A model generated the notes under the pieces. The model had not been told where the DNA came from, did not search any database, and was given only the letters and a program-made list of their open reading frames with translations. From NCBI GenBank assembly GCA_963921825.1, contig OY997594.1, positions 40,356,557 to 40,420,556 of the forward strand: 64,000 nt of DNA. Direction: 5' to 3'. Of the stretch, positions 45,464 through 58,100 are shown piece by piece; positions within the stretch are counted from its first letter, which is position 1, and the number at the start of each line of letters is the position of its first letter. The stretch comes from Erodium maritimum (lineage: Eukaryota; Streptophyta; Magnoliopsida; Geraniales; Geraniaceae). The position numbers and the translations under genes were made by a program.

Positions 45464-47300
45464 CTAAGGCCATAACTAAGACGATTCAAGGAGGTTTAAA
45501 GCATCCATGAACCTCCCAGCATCTCCAACTTCTCCATTTTCATGAGTTGAAGCTTTGGAGAGTTGGAGATGGTGGGTTTGCAAGGTAGAGGAGTTTTCGA
45601 TTGGGTTTATCAACCCAATCCCAGTTCAAATCTCTACTCTTCTTTATTTTTTTGTAAAGCTTGGACTTTTTTTATTCTTGAGTAGGATTTGGATTCCATG
45701 ACCTTGGATTCCAATCTTTGGTCATCGGTGTTGTGTAGATGTTGATTTCCTTTAAATTAATGCATGAGTTTGTGTTTAATTTGAGGTTGGTGATGTTTTT
45801 GGCATGATTTTGGGTTTTTGAGCTTAATAGCATCCAATTGTTTGTATGGGTATTTGTCTATATTTAGCTAATCGATGTTCAAGAATAATTTTCTTACTTT
45901 GTGTTCCAAACTTTCATGATTTTAAAACCCAACTTCATGTGCTAGCTATTTCATCTCTCGGGTGTATATCAAGTTCTAGGTTAGAGTTCGTAAAAATGCA
46001 AACTTTATCCATTTAGTGAACTTATCTAGAATTTCTGCCATTCATGTGTCTTGATTTCCTGTTGGCGAGATAGAAATATGATAGGACGTGTTTTCTCGAT
46101 TCTCTTGTGTGTTTCAAGTCGACTGAACGATTTGGGGATTTTCCCTAATTGTTGTGTGCGCTATGTAGATTGATGTTTGGAGAGATCCATGATTCGATCT
46201 AGTGTGAGACGGGATTTCACTTTTATAGAATTTGCTTACGCTTGTGTATTACTAGAACGAGGTTCTATTTAGTTCAACTTAATTATTGATACCATCTTGA
46301 TTTTTGGTGTTTGTTTTCGAGAAGTGAACTAGGCGTAGCTAAGTAGATTCGTCCATGGTTTAGAGTTTACTCATGCCTTTGTATTACCAGAGCTTCGTGA
46401 TTCGTTGCTCCATTTAGTTCTCCTTGATGATCGATTTATTCGGTCGTTAGGTTGATTGAACTAGGCGTAGCTGAGTAGATTCTTTATTTATTTAGAGTCC
46501 TCTCATGCTTGTGTAGTACCAGAGTATCGTGATTCGATACTCTATTTAGTTCTACCTTATTTTCGGTGTTCATCGTTACTGATGGCATTCGGGAATTAGG
46601 AAATGAACTAGGCGTAGCTGAGTCGATTCGTCGAGTGGTGTATCTATCTCTACTTGTGGTAGTTGCTAGCGAGAGTGACATGCATTCATTGTCGTTATCT
46701 CTCGTTCGAGGATTGATCGATCTTCGCTCAAGATCATAGAACTACACCCTAGTTTGTTGCTTTACGATGATTGGTAGTTCGCATATCGGTCCGGGAAATG
46801 GTCTCGTGCCATCTCCCCGTGAATAGTATGTAGTTGATTTCTTGATACCACATACATAGGAACTTAAGTGTTCTAAGAGCATAAGGAAATCATTATCCGT
46901 TTTCACCCTCGTTAGCCAAACCATGCGTTAATTAGAATTCATATTTACTTGTACCCGTGACCGGCTCTTTGTGTGAATCAAAGTTATGTGTCTTAGGTGG
47001 TAGCTTGCATATATATTTCTTTATTTTCTAAACTTTAAACAATTATTTACCTTTCTGCTTTTATTTTTCCTTTCGTGGATGTGCAAGTGATAGCCCACGT
47101 CCCCAGGTTTTAACAAAATACTAGTGATACCTCTACTCCCTGTGGGATCGACCGGTACTTAACCGTTAAATCTATTCCTTGATGACCGTGTTCTTATGCA
47201 CGTAAAATGAGGGATTTGACGCATAGTCATCCTCATTCATCAGTCATGAAGAGAACAACCGGAGCCGTTTATTTCGGTACCTGGAGAAAAATTGGCGCCT
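45464..47300 (+). mobile_element. Probable LTR region of an unassigned gypsy element
   Basis: Non-coding. It contains a repeated phrase GAACTAGGCGTAGCTGAGTA (46326, 46458, 46605) and ends with ACTCCCTGTGGGATCGACCGG, a phrase familiar from the LTR ends of Athila/Tat-like elements. A seven-base TGGCGCC at 47293-47299 matches the start of the primer site those elements use. I cannot fix either LTR border, so family and extent are tentative. Confidence 0.4.
46326..46640 (+). repeat. Degenerate 130-150-bp repeat, three units
   Basis: The core GAACTAGGCGTAGCTRAGTMGATTC starts at 46326, 46458 and 46605 (spacing 132 and 147). Between cores the phrase TATTACCAGAG / TAGTACCAGAG also recurs. Confidence 0.8.
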
Positions 47301-47414
47301 TCATCTTATTTATACTGGATTTTCTTAAAAAAACTCATAAAAAGGAATTAAGCAAAATAAATCTAAGAAAGTTAATAAACTAAGATTAGATAAAGTAATA
47401 TGGAAACCAAAATT

Positions 47415-48568
47415 AGGTAAAGTAAAGGATAAAAACAAGGGATAAACAACAAAATGAGATGAGACGTTTGCCCACTTCAAGTCGCCACTGAAGAAATAAA
47501 GAGTCCTTGATCCGGGAGTTTGATGACTTGATGATGGTCTCAGAGGCGTTGGGTATAGTTGTGGGGGCTTTGGGACATGAGACTGAAAGATTGGTTACCG
47601 TTCAGTCTGAGGCAGATGGTTGGAGACGTAAATACGAGGAGCTTATGGGAGGCAACGTTGAGAGCGATTGACGTTTTCAATGGCTTCAAATTCAACGGGT
47701 TTGAATTGTTTGTCGCGTTCATTCTCCTTTGAAAAGTTCGGAATTCATCGTTGTTTCCCAAACGGAGCTTTAGGGACTCTATTTCGGTGCTGAAGACAAA
47801 GACATCGAAGGTTGACTAGAACTCAATTCCGGTGATCGACTGCTCGTTTGAATCACCAGCTACGTTTCCAGTGGAGATTGTTGAGCCATCTCGGAATGTT
47901 TCGACCGACGTTCGATCTCCTCACGATTAGGAAATTTAAAATATAAATTATATCTGTGAGGTTTCTGTTAGGTAGGTGAGTTAGCTCACGGGTTCCTTGA
48001 ACAACTCGTTACTGATTTGGTTGCTTCAAGTTCGGCATATGATGAGCCTCAAGATCAAGGTTTGATGCTACCTAATGGTGGCTGAGTGGTTTCAGAGACT
48101 TCAGAAACTCGGGCAGCTGCTCAATCGTGTGTTTTGGTTGTAGTTTCGGGTTTTGAGGTTTCGGAATAGAAGGAGGGTAGTTTGTGGAAGGATTATATTC
48201 TTCAACCTTCGTTCTAGTAGAGTTGGACTCCCAAGCAACCTGGTACTTATACGATGGTTACTAGGTAGAAAACTCGTTCCTTGAGCCATGAGCGTGCCAT
48301 CAAGTCCACTCCTCCTATTTCGGTTCTGTGGAAGTCTTTTGCGGCTTTTAAGGTTCCGGTGGATGTCAAAGAGTATGGACCAGTGAAGACGATCGAGGAT
48401 TAATGTTAGGTCTGTTTTTCGTACTTTTGTCCTTTGGATAAGGTTAGGCGTTATATCTCCCCTAGGCGGAGTTCTTTTGTAACCGTGTTACTGGTCTTCT
48501 GACCTTTAGTCTCATTCTTCCTTGGAATGAGTCTCCCTTTTAATAAAAAAACTGAGCTTATCAAAACA
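47415..48568 (+). mobile_element. LINE-derived insertion with 18-bp TSD
   Basis: Flanked by AATATGGAAACCAAAATT (47397-47414) and AATATGGAAACTAAAATT (48569-48586), 17 of 18 matching. The right end, CTTTTAATAAAAAAACTGAG then CTTATCAAAA, resembles the 3' ends of the LINEs at 54890-60817 and 51524-51605. Inside, broken coding-like pieces (for example P-I-S-V-L-W-K-S-F-A near 48325) are visible but no RT motif, so it is 5'-truncated or internally deleted. Confidence 0.75.
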
Positions 48569-48600
48569 AATATGGAAACTAAAATTTTATATAAAAAAAT

Positions 48601-49101
48601 AGGGGTTACTCCATGTCCTAACGCTCAACTTTCAGAAATTGTTAAATCCTAACCCGATAAAACTGAAATTGTCATGTAGTAATGGTCAAACATCTTTATG
48701 CACCAAATGTTTCTAATTATAAACGGACGTTAACTTGGCCAAGTGAAAAGTCGAGTTTTCCCTCAAATATGTTCTTCCTTCGGACATTAACTTGGCCGAA
48801 CTTCATCTCTTCGTGACCTCATCGCTTCATCTCAGCTCTTCGAACTTCATCTCTTCGTGTCCGAGCTTCGAACTTCATCTCTTCATGACCTCAGCTCGCC
48901 CAATCATGCCTTTTCACACCTATAAAATGAGTCACGTGAGACACACGTAAGTCACTGGTCACGTAAACAGTCAATTTAAACAGTACTTGTTGGTTTTTGG
49001 TAATTCAGTTTTGAAATTAGTTACTATTTGACAATTTCCAAAGTTTAGGTGCGGATTTGACAATTAAGTGTAGTACGACGTTAAGACATGGAGTAGCCTC
49101 T
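48601..49101. mobile_element. TIR element E1 (about 500 bp, MITE-like)
   Basis: Left end AGGGGTTACTCCATGTCCTAA and inverted right end AGAGGCTACTCCATGTCTTAA match at 18 of 21 positions, with weaker inverted similarity further in (TTGTTAAATCC / TTGTCAAATCC). Flanks share AAAAAAT, which is low-complexity. Inside, GAACTTCATCTCTTCGTG recurs three times at 48800-48890. No coding capacity. Confidence 0.72.
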
Positions 49102-49301
49102 AAAAAATAACAAAATCAAATTAACAACTTTTTTTAAATGATAATAATTAATTTTTATATAAAAAATTAAGAACTAAAAATTAAAAATAAAATATTAATG
49201 ATGAGAAGATAAAACAATCCTTCGATTCATATAAATAAGTTAATTCATATTCAAAAACACAAAAACATCATTTTTGTTATTAGCTTTTACTAACAAAACA
49301 A

Positions 49302-50763
49302 AGGCTATTATCATCCGAGTACCCTAACCAAACTTTGTGACACATCAGTACCCTAACGAGACATTTTGTTTCAACTTGATACCCGCCGTTAGTTTTCCAT
49401 CCATTTTGGATGGAAATGGTCATGTGTCTGACACATTACCCCAATTTTTTTTAAAATACCCAAAATAACCCTTTATCTCTTTAAACTTTACCCCCCATTT
49501 GATTTTTTCTTTTTCTTAACTTTTCATCTTGTTTTTTTTAAGATCTACAATCACAGCTCTCTCCCTTATCTCATCTGCTCTTCTCCACTGAACAATCGCA
49601 GTAGGTAAAAATGATTTTCCTCGGCAAGATCCATTGTTGGATCTGAATCTACCGAGAAAAGCTTAAGTTTCTCAGCAAGAACGACGTTGACAAGAGCGGT
49701 GGTATGAAGGTCAAATGCATGTGAAATGTTATCTGAGTACCTAGCTGTTTTCATCCGAGAAAAGCTTCAGTTTCTGGGTTGATTTGGATGAACACGGTCG
49801 GCGCCAGCAAGTTGGGTGTCAAGTCCGCGGCTTCGAGCTCGAGCAGATTTCTCTCTCGCTCTCCGCCACTTTTGATTCTGTCTGGGTTTCGTGGATCACA
49901 GGTCTGGAATAGATTCATTGTTAGAAACTTCAAGGTTTAGTGATTTGATTTGGTATCCAGTTCATGATTTTGCTGGGTTGATTTGGATGAACACGATGAA
50001 CCCAGGGGAACCCATATCCCCATTTGAGAAAATTAAACAATTAATTAAGAATTAAAGAATTATTAACAATGATTGATAAATTAAAATAATTAATTGATAA
50101 TAAAGAAATTAAATAATTAATTAAAGAAAATAAAGGAAAAGAATAAGTTTTGTAGAAAAAATAAAATCTGATTTTAAAAATAAAAAACTGAATTAAAAAT
50201 AAATAAACTTATTTTTTAAAATAAATTCTTATTTTTTAATAATGATTTTTTGAAATAAAACATATTTTTTTATAAAAAAATTTTAAAAAAATAAAATCTG
50301 TTTCTTAAAAATAAATTCTGATTTTAAAAAATAAAATCTGATTTTTAAAAATAAAAACTGATTTTCTGAAATAAACTGATTTTTTTAAGTAAATTCTGAT
50401 TTTTTTAATAAAATATTAATTTTTAAAATAAAAAGTTATTTAAAAAATAAAATATGATTTTTTATAGTAAATTCTCATTTTTAAAATAAAAGATTTATTT
50501 TTTAAAATAAAATCTAATTTTTATAAAATAAAAAATTGATTTATATAAAATAAATAAATAGAAAGAATTTTTGATATTAAATAGCATATTTTTGAAAATA
50601 TGAGTGTTGGGGAGGTGTATTTTGGACTTTTTAATATTTTGGATGGAAAAATGGATGGAAAATAGAGAGAAACTAACGGCGGGTACTAAGTTGAAACAAA
50701 ATGTTTCGTTTGGGTACTGATGTGTCACGGAGTTTGGTTAGGGTACTCGGATGATAATAACCC
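49302..50763. mobile_element. TIR element E2, Mutator-like, non-autonomous
   Basis: TIRs of about 110 bp: TTATCATCCGAGTACCCTAA at the left returns inverted at the right. Both TIRs run through CCCGCCGTTAGT and end at CCATCCATTTTGGATGG-type sequence. The 9-bp flanks ACAAAACAA and ATAAAACAG match at 7 of 9, as expected for Mutator. A GC-richer core (49550-50030) with internal duplications is followed by an AT-rich arm of TTTTAAAAATAAAATCTGA-type repeats (50150-50560). No transposase. Confidence 0.75.
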
Positions 50764-51523
50764 ATAAAACAGTTGTAACCAATAATTTAGGGAAAACTTC
50801 ATCTCACTACCCTAAAAATTCTTGAATTTCATCTCACTACCTTAACCATAGTTTGTTGCACCTCACTACCGTAACTATCATTTTAGTTGCAATTTAGTAC
50901 CTTACGTTAGTTTTTTCATCCATTTTGGATGGAAAATGGTCATGTGCCTGGCACATGACCCCGATTTTTAAAAAAATGACAACACTACCCTATCTTACCC
51001 TCTTTAATTTTAAATTATTTTTTTTAATCACTTAAAATAAATCAAAACAAATCCTTGAACTTCCCTTTTCATCTTCTCAACTTCCCTCCTCGAATCAGAT
51101 CTGATCCCTTCTCAACTTTCCTAAATCGAAACAAATCCACGAACTTCCATTTTCATCTTCTCAACTTCTCTCCCTTTTACAACCTATTCCTACCCCCTCT
51201 CATCTTAACACACACAGCAAAACACACACAATAAAAGGAGCTTGAAGCTGGCGGAGGAGTTCGACGCCGCAAAGCCAAGATCGACGTCGGCGAAGACTTG
51301 CACCGACCTCCTTGTGGTCTGGTGATATCAGATCTGTTGTCAGCATGGAGGTGGGTTCGATTGGTGGTTGGCTGCTGATGGGATTACAAGTGCACCGTTG
51401 ATTTGTTTTTTTTTTCAAGTGCGTTGATTTGGGGTTTTTTCAAGTTCATTGATTTGGTTTTTTTTCAAGTTCATTGATTTGGTTTTTTTCTTATTGATCT
51501 CACAACTATCAATAACAACATTG

Positions 51524-51605
51524 TCTTTTCAGGTCCCTTTTTGCTTCGTTTCGACTACTTATAGAACGAATGCCTAATAAATCTCTCGCTTATCAAAAAA
51601 AATCT
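51524..51605 (+). mobile_element. Micro-LINE: 82-bp 3' end with 12-bp TSD
   Basis: Flanked on both sides by ATAACAACATTG (51512-51523 and 51606-51617). The insert carries ACTTATAGAACGAATGCC, AATAAATCTCTCGCTTATC and an A-run, which matches the 3' end of the L1 LINE at 54890-54960. It is an extreme 5' truncation. Confidence 0.82.
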
Positions 51606-51702
51606 ATAACAACATTGAATTCGAGGGGCTACACTAACAGAATCTCTCTATTCTTATTCATTCTGCTTTTAGCTATTTCTATTGGACTAGTTGGTTTTCT
51701 TG

Positions 51703-52005
51703 CCCCAAAGTTTTTTTTTAACTGATACCTACTCATATGTTTAGTTATATAACAAATAGCCCAAGCCATCAGCTAAAATGACGAAAATACCCTCAACTAC
51801 ACTTCAGTAATTATTTTAAAAAATATTTAAAAATCACTTTTGTTAGGTATATATATGTACTTTTTAAACCACTTCAGTTTTATTTAAAAAAAACATTTTG
51901 GAAAAACAATTAGGGCATTTTCGTCATTTTAGTTGACAGCTTGGGCTATTTTTTTATAAAACTAAACATCTGAATAGATGTCAGTTAAACGCTACAAGTT
52001 TGGGA
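51703..52005. mobile_element. Small TIR element nested in E3
   Basis: Left ATAGCCCAAGCCATCAGCTAA and AAAATGACGAAAATACCCT return inverted at the right with few changes, giving TIRs of about 85-90 bp. The outer tips (CCCCAAAG / TCCCAAAC) are approximate. No coding capacity. Confidence 0.62.
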
Positions 52006-52782
52006 TATGTATTTGTAATTTTCCCTTTCTTGTATACAAAGGTTGTGTGGGTTGAATTTGAGTATGTTGATATGAGCATGAATTAACTGTTGGATTGGTT
52101 TGATAGAGGACATGATCAAATGCTTCGATTTGGAGTGGCTTAAAGACAAAGAACCTTGGGGAAAATGAAAAAAAAAATAGAAAAGTTATTTCTAATGAAA
52201 ATAAATAAAGATAAGAATAACTGAAAAATATGAAAAAAGAATTAACTAAATAAAAGAAGCAAAAGATAAAACAAAAATAAAACTGGTTTTTATAAATAAA
52301 AAATGTTGATTTTTTAAAATAAAAACTGATTTTTTTTAAAAAAATAAAACTGAATTTTTTAAAATAAAAACTGACTTTTTTTAAAAATAAAACTGAATTT
52401 TATAAAAACAAAAACTGATTTTTTTAAATAAAACTGATTTTTAAAAATAAAAATTGATTTTTAAAAATTTAAAACATATTTTTTAAATAGAAAACATTTT
52501 TTAAGAATAAAATCTAATTTTAAAAAATAAAAAACTGATTTATATAAAATAAATAAATAAAAAGATTTTTTGAAAACCAATGACATGCGTTTGAAAATTT
52601 GAGTGTTAGTGAGGGGTATTTTGGACTTTTTAAGTGTTTCCATCCAAAAATGGATGGTAAGTTGACGGCGGGTATGTAACTGCAAATAAAATGATAGTTA
52701 GGGTAGTGAGGCGCCACAAATTATGTTTAGGGTAGTGAGATGAAACTCAAGAATATTTAGGATAGTGAGGTGAAGTTTTCCC

Positions 52783-53019
52783 GATAATTTAAGTATTTTA
52801 TTTAACAATGTTCAAATAATTGATAGTTTACTATTCGTTTCTAATACTCTAAAAACTTTTTTTATTTGTATTAACAATGACAAAGTTTTACAATATCTTT
52901 AAATATTTAACTTTTACAGTTTATAATAAATAGTGATTATTATTTTTTGACACATTAATATTTCTTAATATTATTTTGTATTATTTTTCTATTTTTATCA
53001 TTGAGGACAAATTTACTAA
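52783..53019. other. AT-rich DNA, nothing recognised
   Basis: Short AT-rich stretch between two TIR elements with no gene or repeat that I can define. Confidence 0.5.
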
Positions 53020-53349
53020 GTATCCCTCTTATCCTAAAAACTGTGAGAATTCATCATAGCCATATATACCTAAGATCCAACATTCACCATAATGTTACAT
53101 CATCACCCCCAATCCCACCCAAAATACACGTCACTTTTATCATTTTCACACAAGAAAGAGCATAATTGCAATAACATGGTGCCATGTGGACAAGTTTCCA
53201 ATTTTTCTTGACCAATTCACTAATTTAATCATTCTGATTCGTTTCAACTCCGATAAGCTTCAAATTTGCGCCAATATTTTTCTTTTTCCAAGGGCTATCT
53301 ATCAAGTAGAACATTGAATATATTTTGATGCTCAAAAATAAAAATTTAT

Positions 53350-53690
53350 ATCGGGATGATAAAACTAGAGCTAAATGTTTATAAAAAAAACACGTACTGA
53401 GGTTATAAAAAACAAGTGATAATGTGATAAAAATCATGTTCAATTTTGCTAATAGAGGTTAGAAACTAGAGTTTAGTGCTGATAAAAAACATGTGATGGG
53501 GTGATAAACACGTGTAATTTAGAAATAAACCTAGTGTTTAGTGTTGATAAAATTAGTGTTCAATGTTCATAAAAATCATGTGTTGAGGTAATAAAAAACA
53601 TGTTCATTTTTGGAAAATGAGGTGATAAAACTAGTGTTCAATGTTGACAAAACCAGTGTAAAATGTTGATAAAATTAGAGAAAAATTTGT
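53350..53690. repeat. Degenerate minisatellite (GTGATAAAACTAGTGTTCAATGT type)
   Basis: About 12-15 imperfect units of 20-28 bp built from TGATAAAA and (A)TGTTCAATGT. It sits on the left side of E4 only, with no counterpart on the right. Confidence 0.7.
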
Positions 53691-54539
53691 TGCAGTTTCA
53701 TATCCAAACCAAACATTTACCAAAACTTTCATACCCAACCGTTAGATTTCAGTTAATTTTCCATCCAAATATATAAAATGTCCATAATACCCCTAACTAT
53801 CATTCAAATTTTCAAAATCATGATATTGGATTTTCAGAACTTAAAAGTAAATGAAATGATAATAATACCCTTCATTAGTTTTCAAATTTTCAGAATATAC
53901 AATTTCAATAGTTTTAAAAATGTTAATTATTTATTGAATACTAAAATCATATTTTATTTTTAAAAAATATATTTATATATGATTCAAATTTTATTTTGAA
54001 TATGTATATATAAAATCAGAGTTTAATATATAAAATCAGATTTTATTCAAAAAATTATTTTTAAAAGAAATTTTAAAATAATAAAAAAAACTGTTTTATT
54101 TAAAAAAAATCAGTTTTTTCATTTTATAAAAATCACATTATTTAATTCATTTCTTTATTTTTATTTATTTTAATTATTAAATCTTTAACATATTTTTATA
54201 TATTTAAAAAATTGATTTTATTTCAAAACACCAGTTTTTGTATATTTCACAAATCATATTTTTATATAATTCAAAAAATCATATTTATTTTTATAAATTC
54301 ATTTTTTATTTTTATAAATTCATTTTTTATTTTTATAAATTCATTTTTTATTCTTAATATTTTTAATAATTAATTATTTTCAATTTCAATATTGTTTTAT
54401 TTCAGTTTTCGATTCATTCATGTTTTCTTCATTTCATTAGTTCTTATAATTTCAGAAAAATACCCAATTTCATATTTTATTTAAAAATTAATTTTTTTTT
54501 CAAAAAAAATATCAGAATTGAAAATCATCTTATCCTTAC

Positions 54540-54780
54540 AAACTCAAATTGAAAGTAATTGATTCAAGCTTCTTCATCTTCAATTACTTTGGGTTTGGCC
54601 TCTTTGGTTGTGTGGTTTTCTTAGTAGGTTTTGGTCTTGTTTTGTCTCTACTTGCAGATGTGTTATTCTCTCTATATCTGGATTACTCAGACTATATGAG
54701 TCCGGTTGCATCTGCATTTCCTTCTTCTCGTTTGCTTGGGTGTTTACAGTTTAAAGCAACTGTCTATGCTTGATCCTTGA
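54540..54780 (+). other. Gene-like scrap inside E4
   Basis: GC content rises and short coding-like pieces flanked by CTTGCAG (acceptor-like, about 54651-54657) and TTTACAG are visible, with a hydrophobic stretch in the 54549-54773 frame. I do not recognise a protein. It could be a host gene piece captured by the transposon. Confidence 0.3.
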
Positions 54781-54898
54781 AGCATTTGGTCTCGAATTGG
54801 TTGTTTATTGGTTGCTTGCGTTCCAAGCTTTGTCCTTATTAGTTGTTTTTGTGGTTGCTTAAGCGGCAAACTTTGTTCCTCCTTAAGTTTTTTTTTTT

Positions 54899-55113
54899 GA
54901 TAGGCGATAAAAATTTATTAAGCTATCGTTCTATAAGGAGATAGAACGACGCAAAGAGAAGATCCTCAAAACAAGGACCTAATCATCCGACCATAACAGC
55001 TACGAAAGCTCATAAAACAATACGAAACAAACACAAACCCACAAAAACACCAACCAAAATCACCCAAACCACCAAACACAAACCGAAAATAAAACACGCC
55101 AACAAAGAAACCA
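54899..55113 (-). other. LINE 3' UTR and poly-A tail
   Basis: Contains AACGATAGCTTAATAAATTT (minus strand) just before the tail, with AATAAA as a polyadenylation-type signal. The same ending occurs in the micro-LINE at 51524-51605. Confidence 0.8.
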
Positions 55114-58100
55114 TCACGCCACCGATCTCCCGCCTCGCTTCCTACCAGAAAACAAACACCACTTCGGGTCCCTACACCAATTCTCACAAGACACCCCGGG
55201 ACGAATAAGACCAGCGTTCATGCACACGCCAAAAGAATGGCCCTTAATTCTTGCCACCACCACATCCACCGTCTCCATTACCTGGTTAAAAACAACACTA
55301 TTCCGCACCAACCAGATATGCCAAAGAGATAAGTAACCAACACATACCCAACACGCCCACCACTTCCTCGGGCCCAATCCTTTCCACCACAGCAGGACTC
55401 CACCTACACACACCGGCATCGGGCCACAAAATCCCCACCACAACAAAACCTTAGACCATATCTCCCAAGAGTATAAGCAATGCAATAGAAGGTGATCACT
55501 GCACTCGAAACTATTCTTGCAAAAAGAACACAACATACGGTTCAAAGAGATCAGAGCACCCCTACTCTCCAAAAAGTCCATAGTAGGTAGAGCTAGCCAA
55601 ACAAAAACACAAAACTTCGGAGGAATGTGCTTCACCCATAAAACAGATGCCCACTGCCGAGTGAACCCCACTCCAATCGGCCCTGATAATAGTTTAAAAG
55701 TTGATGCGACTGAAAAACCTTTAACATGTTTCTCCCAAATAAGAGAGTCCTCCCGGTCCTGCACAACAGAAACATCAACTAATAAACCCAACAACTCCAT
55801 CGCCGCCTCTTCTACACAAGGGTCCAAATCAAACAGAAACCCCACTTCCCACTCTCCCTCCACCCAAAAAGAATTAACTTTCCCAAACTTGGCCACAACA
55901 GCTTCAAACACACTTGGGAACTGGATATGAAAAGAGATGGAACCAACCCAAACATCCTCCCAAAACGAGATACGATCTCCTTACCCCAATCTCCAATGCA
56001 CCCCCTGATTGCCAAACAGGTCCTTAAACACATGATCATTAGCAAGAGCCATAATATGACTAATCATAAAAGAAGAACCTGGTTTATCAAGCTTTAACAA
56101 GTCCCAATCCTGTACTTCCCAACCGTACAAAGCACAAATAACCTTCTTCCACAGGGAGTCAACTTCACTCGCGAACCTCCACCACCACTTCGCCAAAAGA
56201 CTGACATTCATGGCCTCCAATCTTCTAATACCAAGTCCCCCTCCTCCTTCGGTCTACACACCGAACCCCAAGCCACTTTACAGAACATCTTCCCTGTATA
56301 AGGATTGGTCCAAAGAAACCGCCTCTGCCACGCTTCCAAATCTGCAATAACCTTCTTTGGTGCTTTCATAAGAGACATAAAGAACAAGGGAAGAGTTGAT
56401 AAAGTCGGCTTCACCAAAACAATCCGACCTGCCATATTAAGGTTCTTCAATTTCCAAAGCCCCAGAGACTTTTTAAACTACTGCACCACAGGATCGCATG
56501 AAGCAATCCTCCTTGGGTTGGCCCCTAACCAGAAACCAAGATACTTCATTGGAAAAAAACCTACTTGGCATCCCAAAACACGAGCCACCTCTTCCTCCGA
56601 GCAAAGCTGTTCATTGAGAATAACAGCAGTGGATTTAGAGAAATTTATCCTCAAACCCGACCCTCTCTGAAAGCGTAACAAAAGCTCCTTCACAAAAATC
56701 AGCCCCTCCACATCCCCCTTTAAAAACAAGAGGGTGTCATCAGCAAACTGGAGATGAGACAACGATAAACCCGTTGTCCCCACCTCCACCCCCTGAAGAA
56801 CCCATTCCTCTTTCCTTCCTCCAACAATTGATGAATCCCTTCTGCGGCAACAAGGAAAAAGAACGGAGATAATGGGAAACCTTGTCGAATACCATTCCGA
56901 ATCGGTAAGTCACCACTCGGGGACCCATTGATCAACACCGAAAGAAAGCCTCTAAAACAGCCTTGCATCCAACCCCTCCATCTCATCCCAAACCCCATAA
57001 CTCCCAACACCGAATCAATATAGCCCCAATGTACCTTGTCATAGGCCTTCTCAAAATCCAGTTTAAGCAGAACCACCTCCTCCTTTGATCGCTTTAAGCT
57101 ATGAATCAGCTCAGAAGCAATCAACACATCGTCTACTAACTGCCTCCCTGCCACGAAACCGCTCTGGTTATCACTGATCAACCCAAGCAAAACTCTCTTA
57201 AGTCGATTCGCTAACACCTTGGCAAGAATTTTATACGGACCAGTAATCAAGCTGATAGGGCGGAAGTCATCAAAGCACTCAACCGAGTTAGCCTTAGGGA
57301 TTAACGTCAAAAACGAAGAATTAATCCCTTTGCTCACCCTTCCATCCACCTGAAAAGCCTTCAGGAATCTGCAGACATCAGCACCAACCACATCCCAACA
57401 TCGAAGGAAAAAACTCATAGAGAAACCATCAGGGCCGGGCGCCTTCTCTCCCCCACAAACCTTCACCGCCCGCAAAATCTCCTCATCACCAAACGCAGAT
57501 TCCAACCAAGCTGCCTGAATCCCAGATAACTGCCGAAAAGGCAAGTCTGGAATACCCACTACCACCTCCGGATCCACCTGAAAACGAGAAGAAAAGTGGG
57601 AAACCGCAGCTATCTTTATCTCGGCCGGGGAGCGCAGATGAGTTTGGCCCATTCGGATACTAACAATTTTGTTGCGCATAGCCCTGTAATTTGCAATCCG
57701 ATGAAAAAATCTAGAGCACATATCTCCTCCTTTAAACCATCTGACTCTCACCTTTTGGCTCCACACCTTAGCCAACCACCGACTCTTTTTTAGCAACAGA
57801 GCCCAGCAGAGAGCCCTCCTTTTCCTTTCCACCCCAGAGAGCACACGATCATCTAGGACTGAGTCCCATTTCTCCAACTCAGCTGTCAAAGATGCAACTT
57901 CCGTCTCCAACCTCCCAAAGACCTCCTTATTTCATACCTGCAAATCCCTCCTTAAGCATCTCAACTTGGACCACAGAATAAAGCCCGGATCTCCTACAAA
58001 ATCATACGATGCCCAAAGCAACCTAACGGTAGGCAAAAAGGACTTATGCTCAAGCCAAGCATTCAAGAACCTGATCGGTTTCGGCCCCCAATCTGCCACC

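Larger units (their letters stand above)
50790..52782. mobile_element. TIR element E3, Mutator-like, non-autonomous
   Basis: TIRs of about 130 bp beginning GGGAAAACTTCATCTCACTA / GGGAAAACTTCACCTCACTA. The 9-bp flanks AATAATTTA (50781-50789) and GATAATTTA (52783-52791) match at 8 of 9. It shares with E2 the CCATCC...GGATGG palindrome next to GGTCATGTG and the AT-rich arm. It contains a micro-LINE (51524-51605) and a smaller TIR element (51703-52005). It lies 26 bp from E2. No transposase. Confidence 0.78.
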
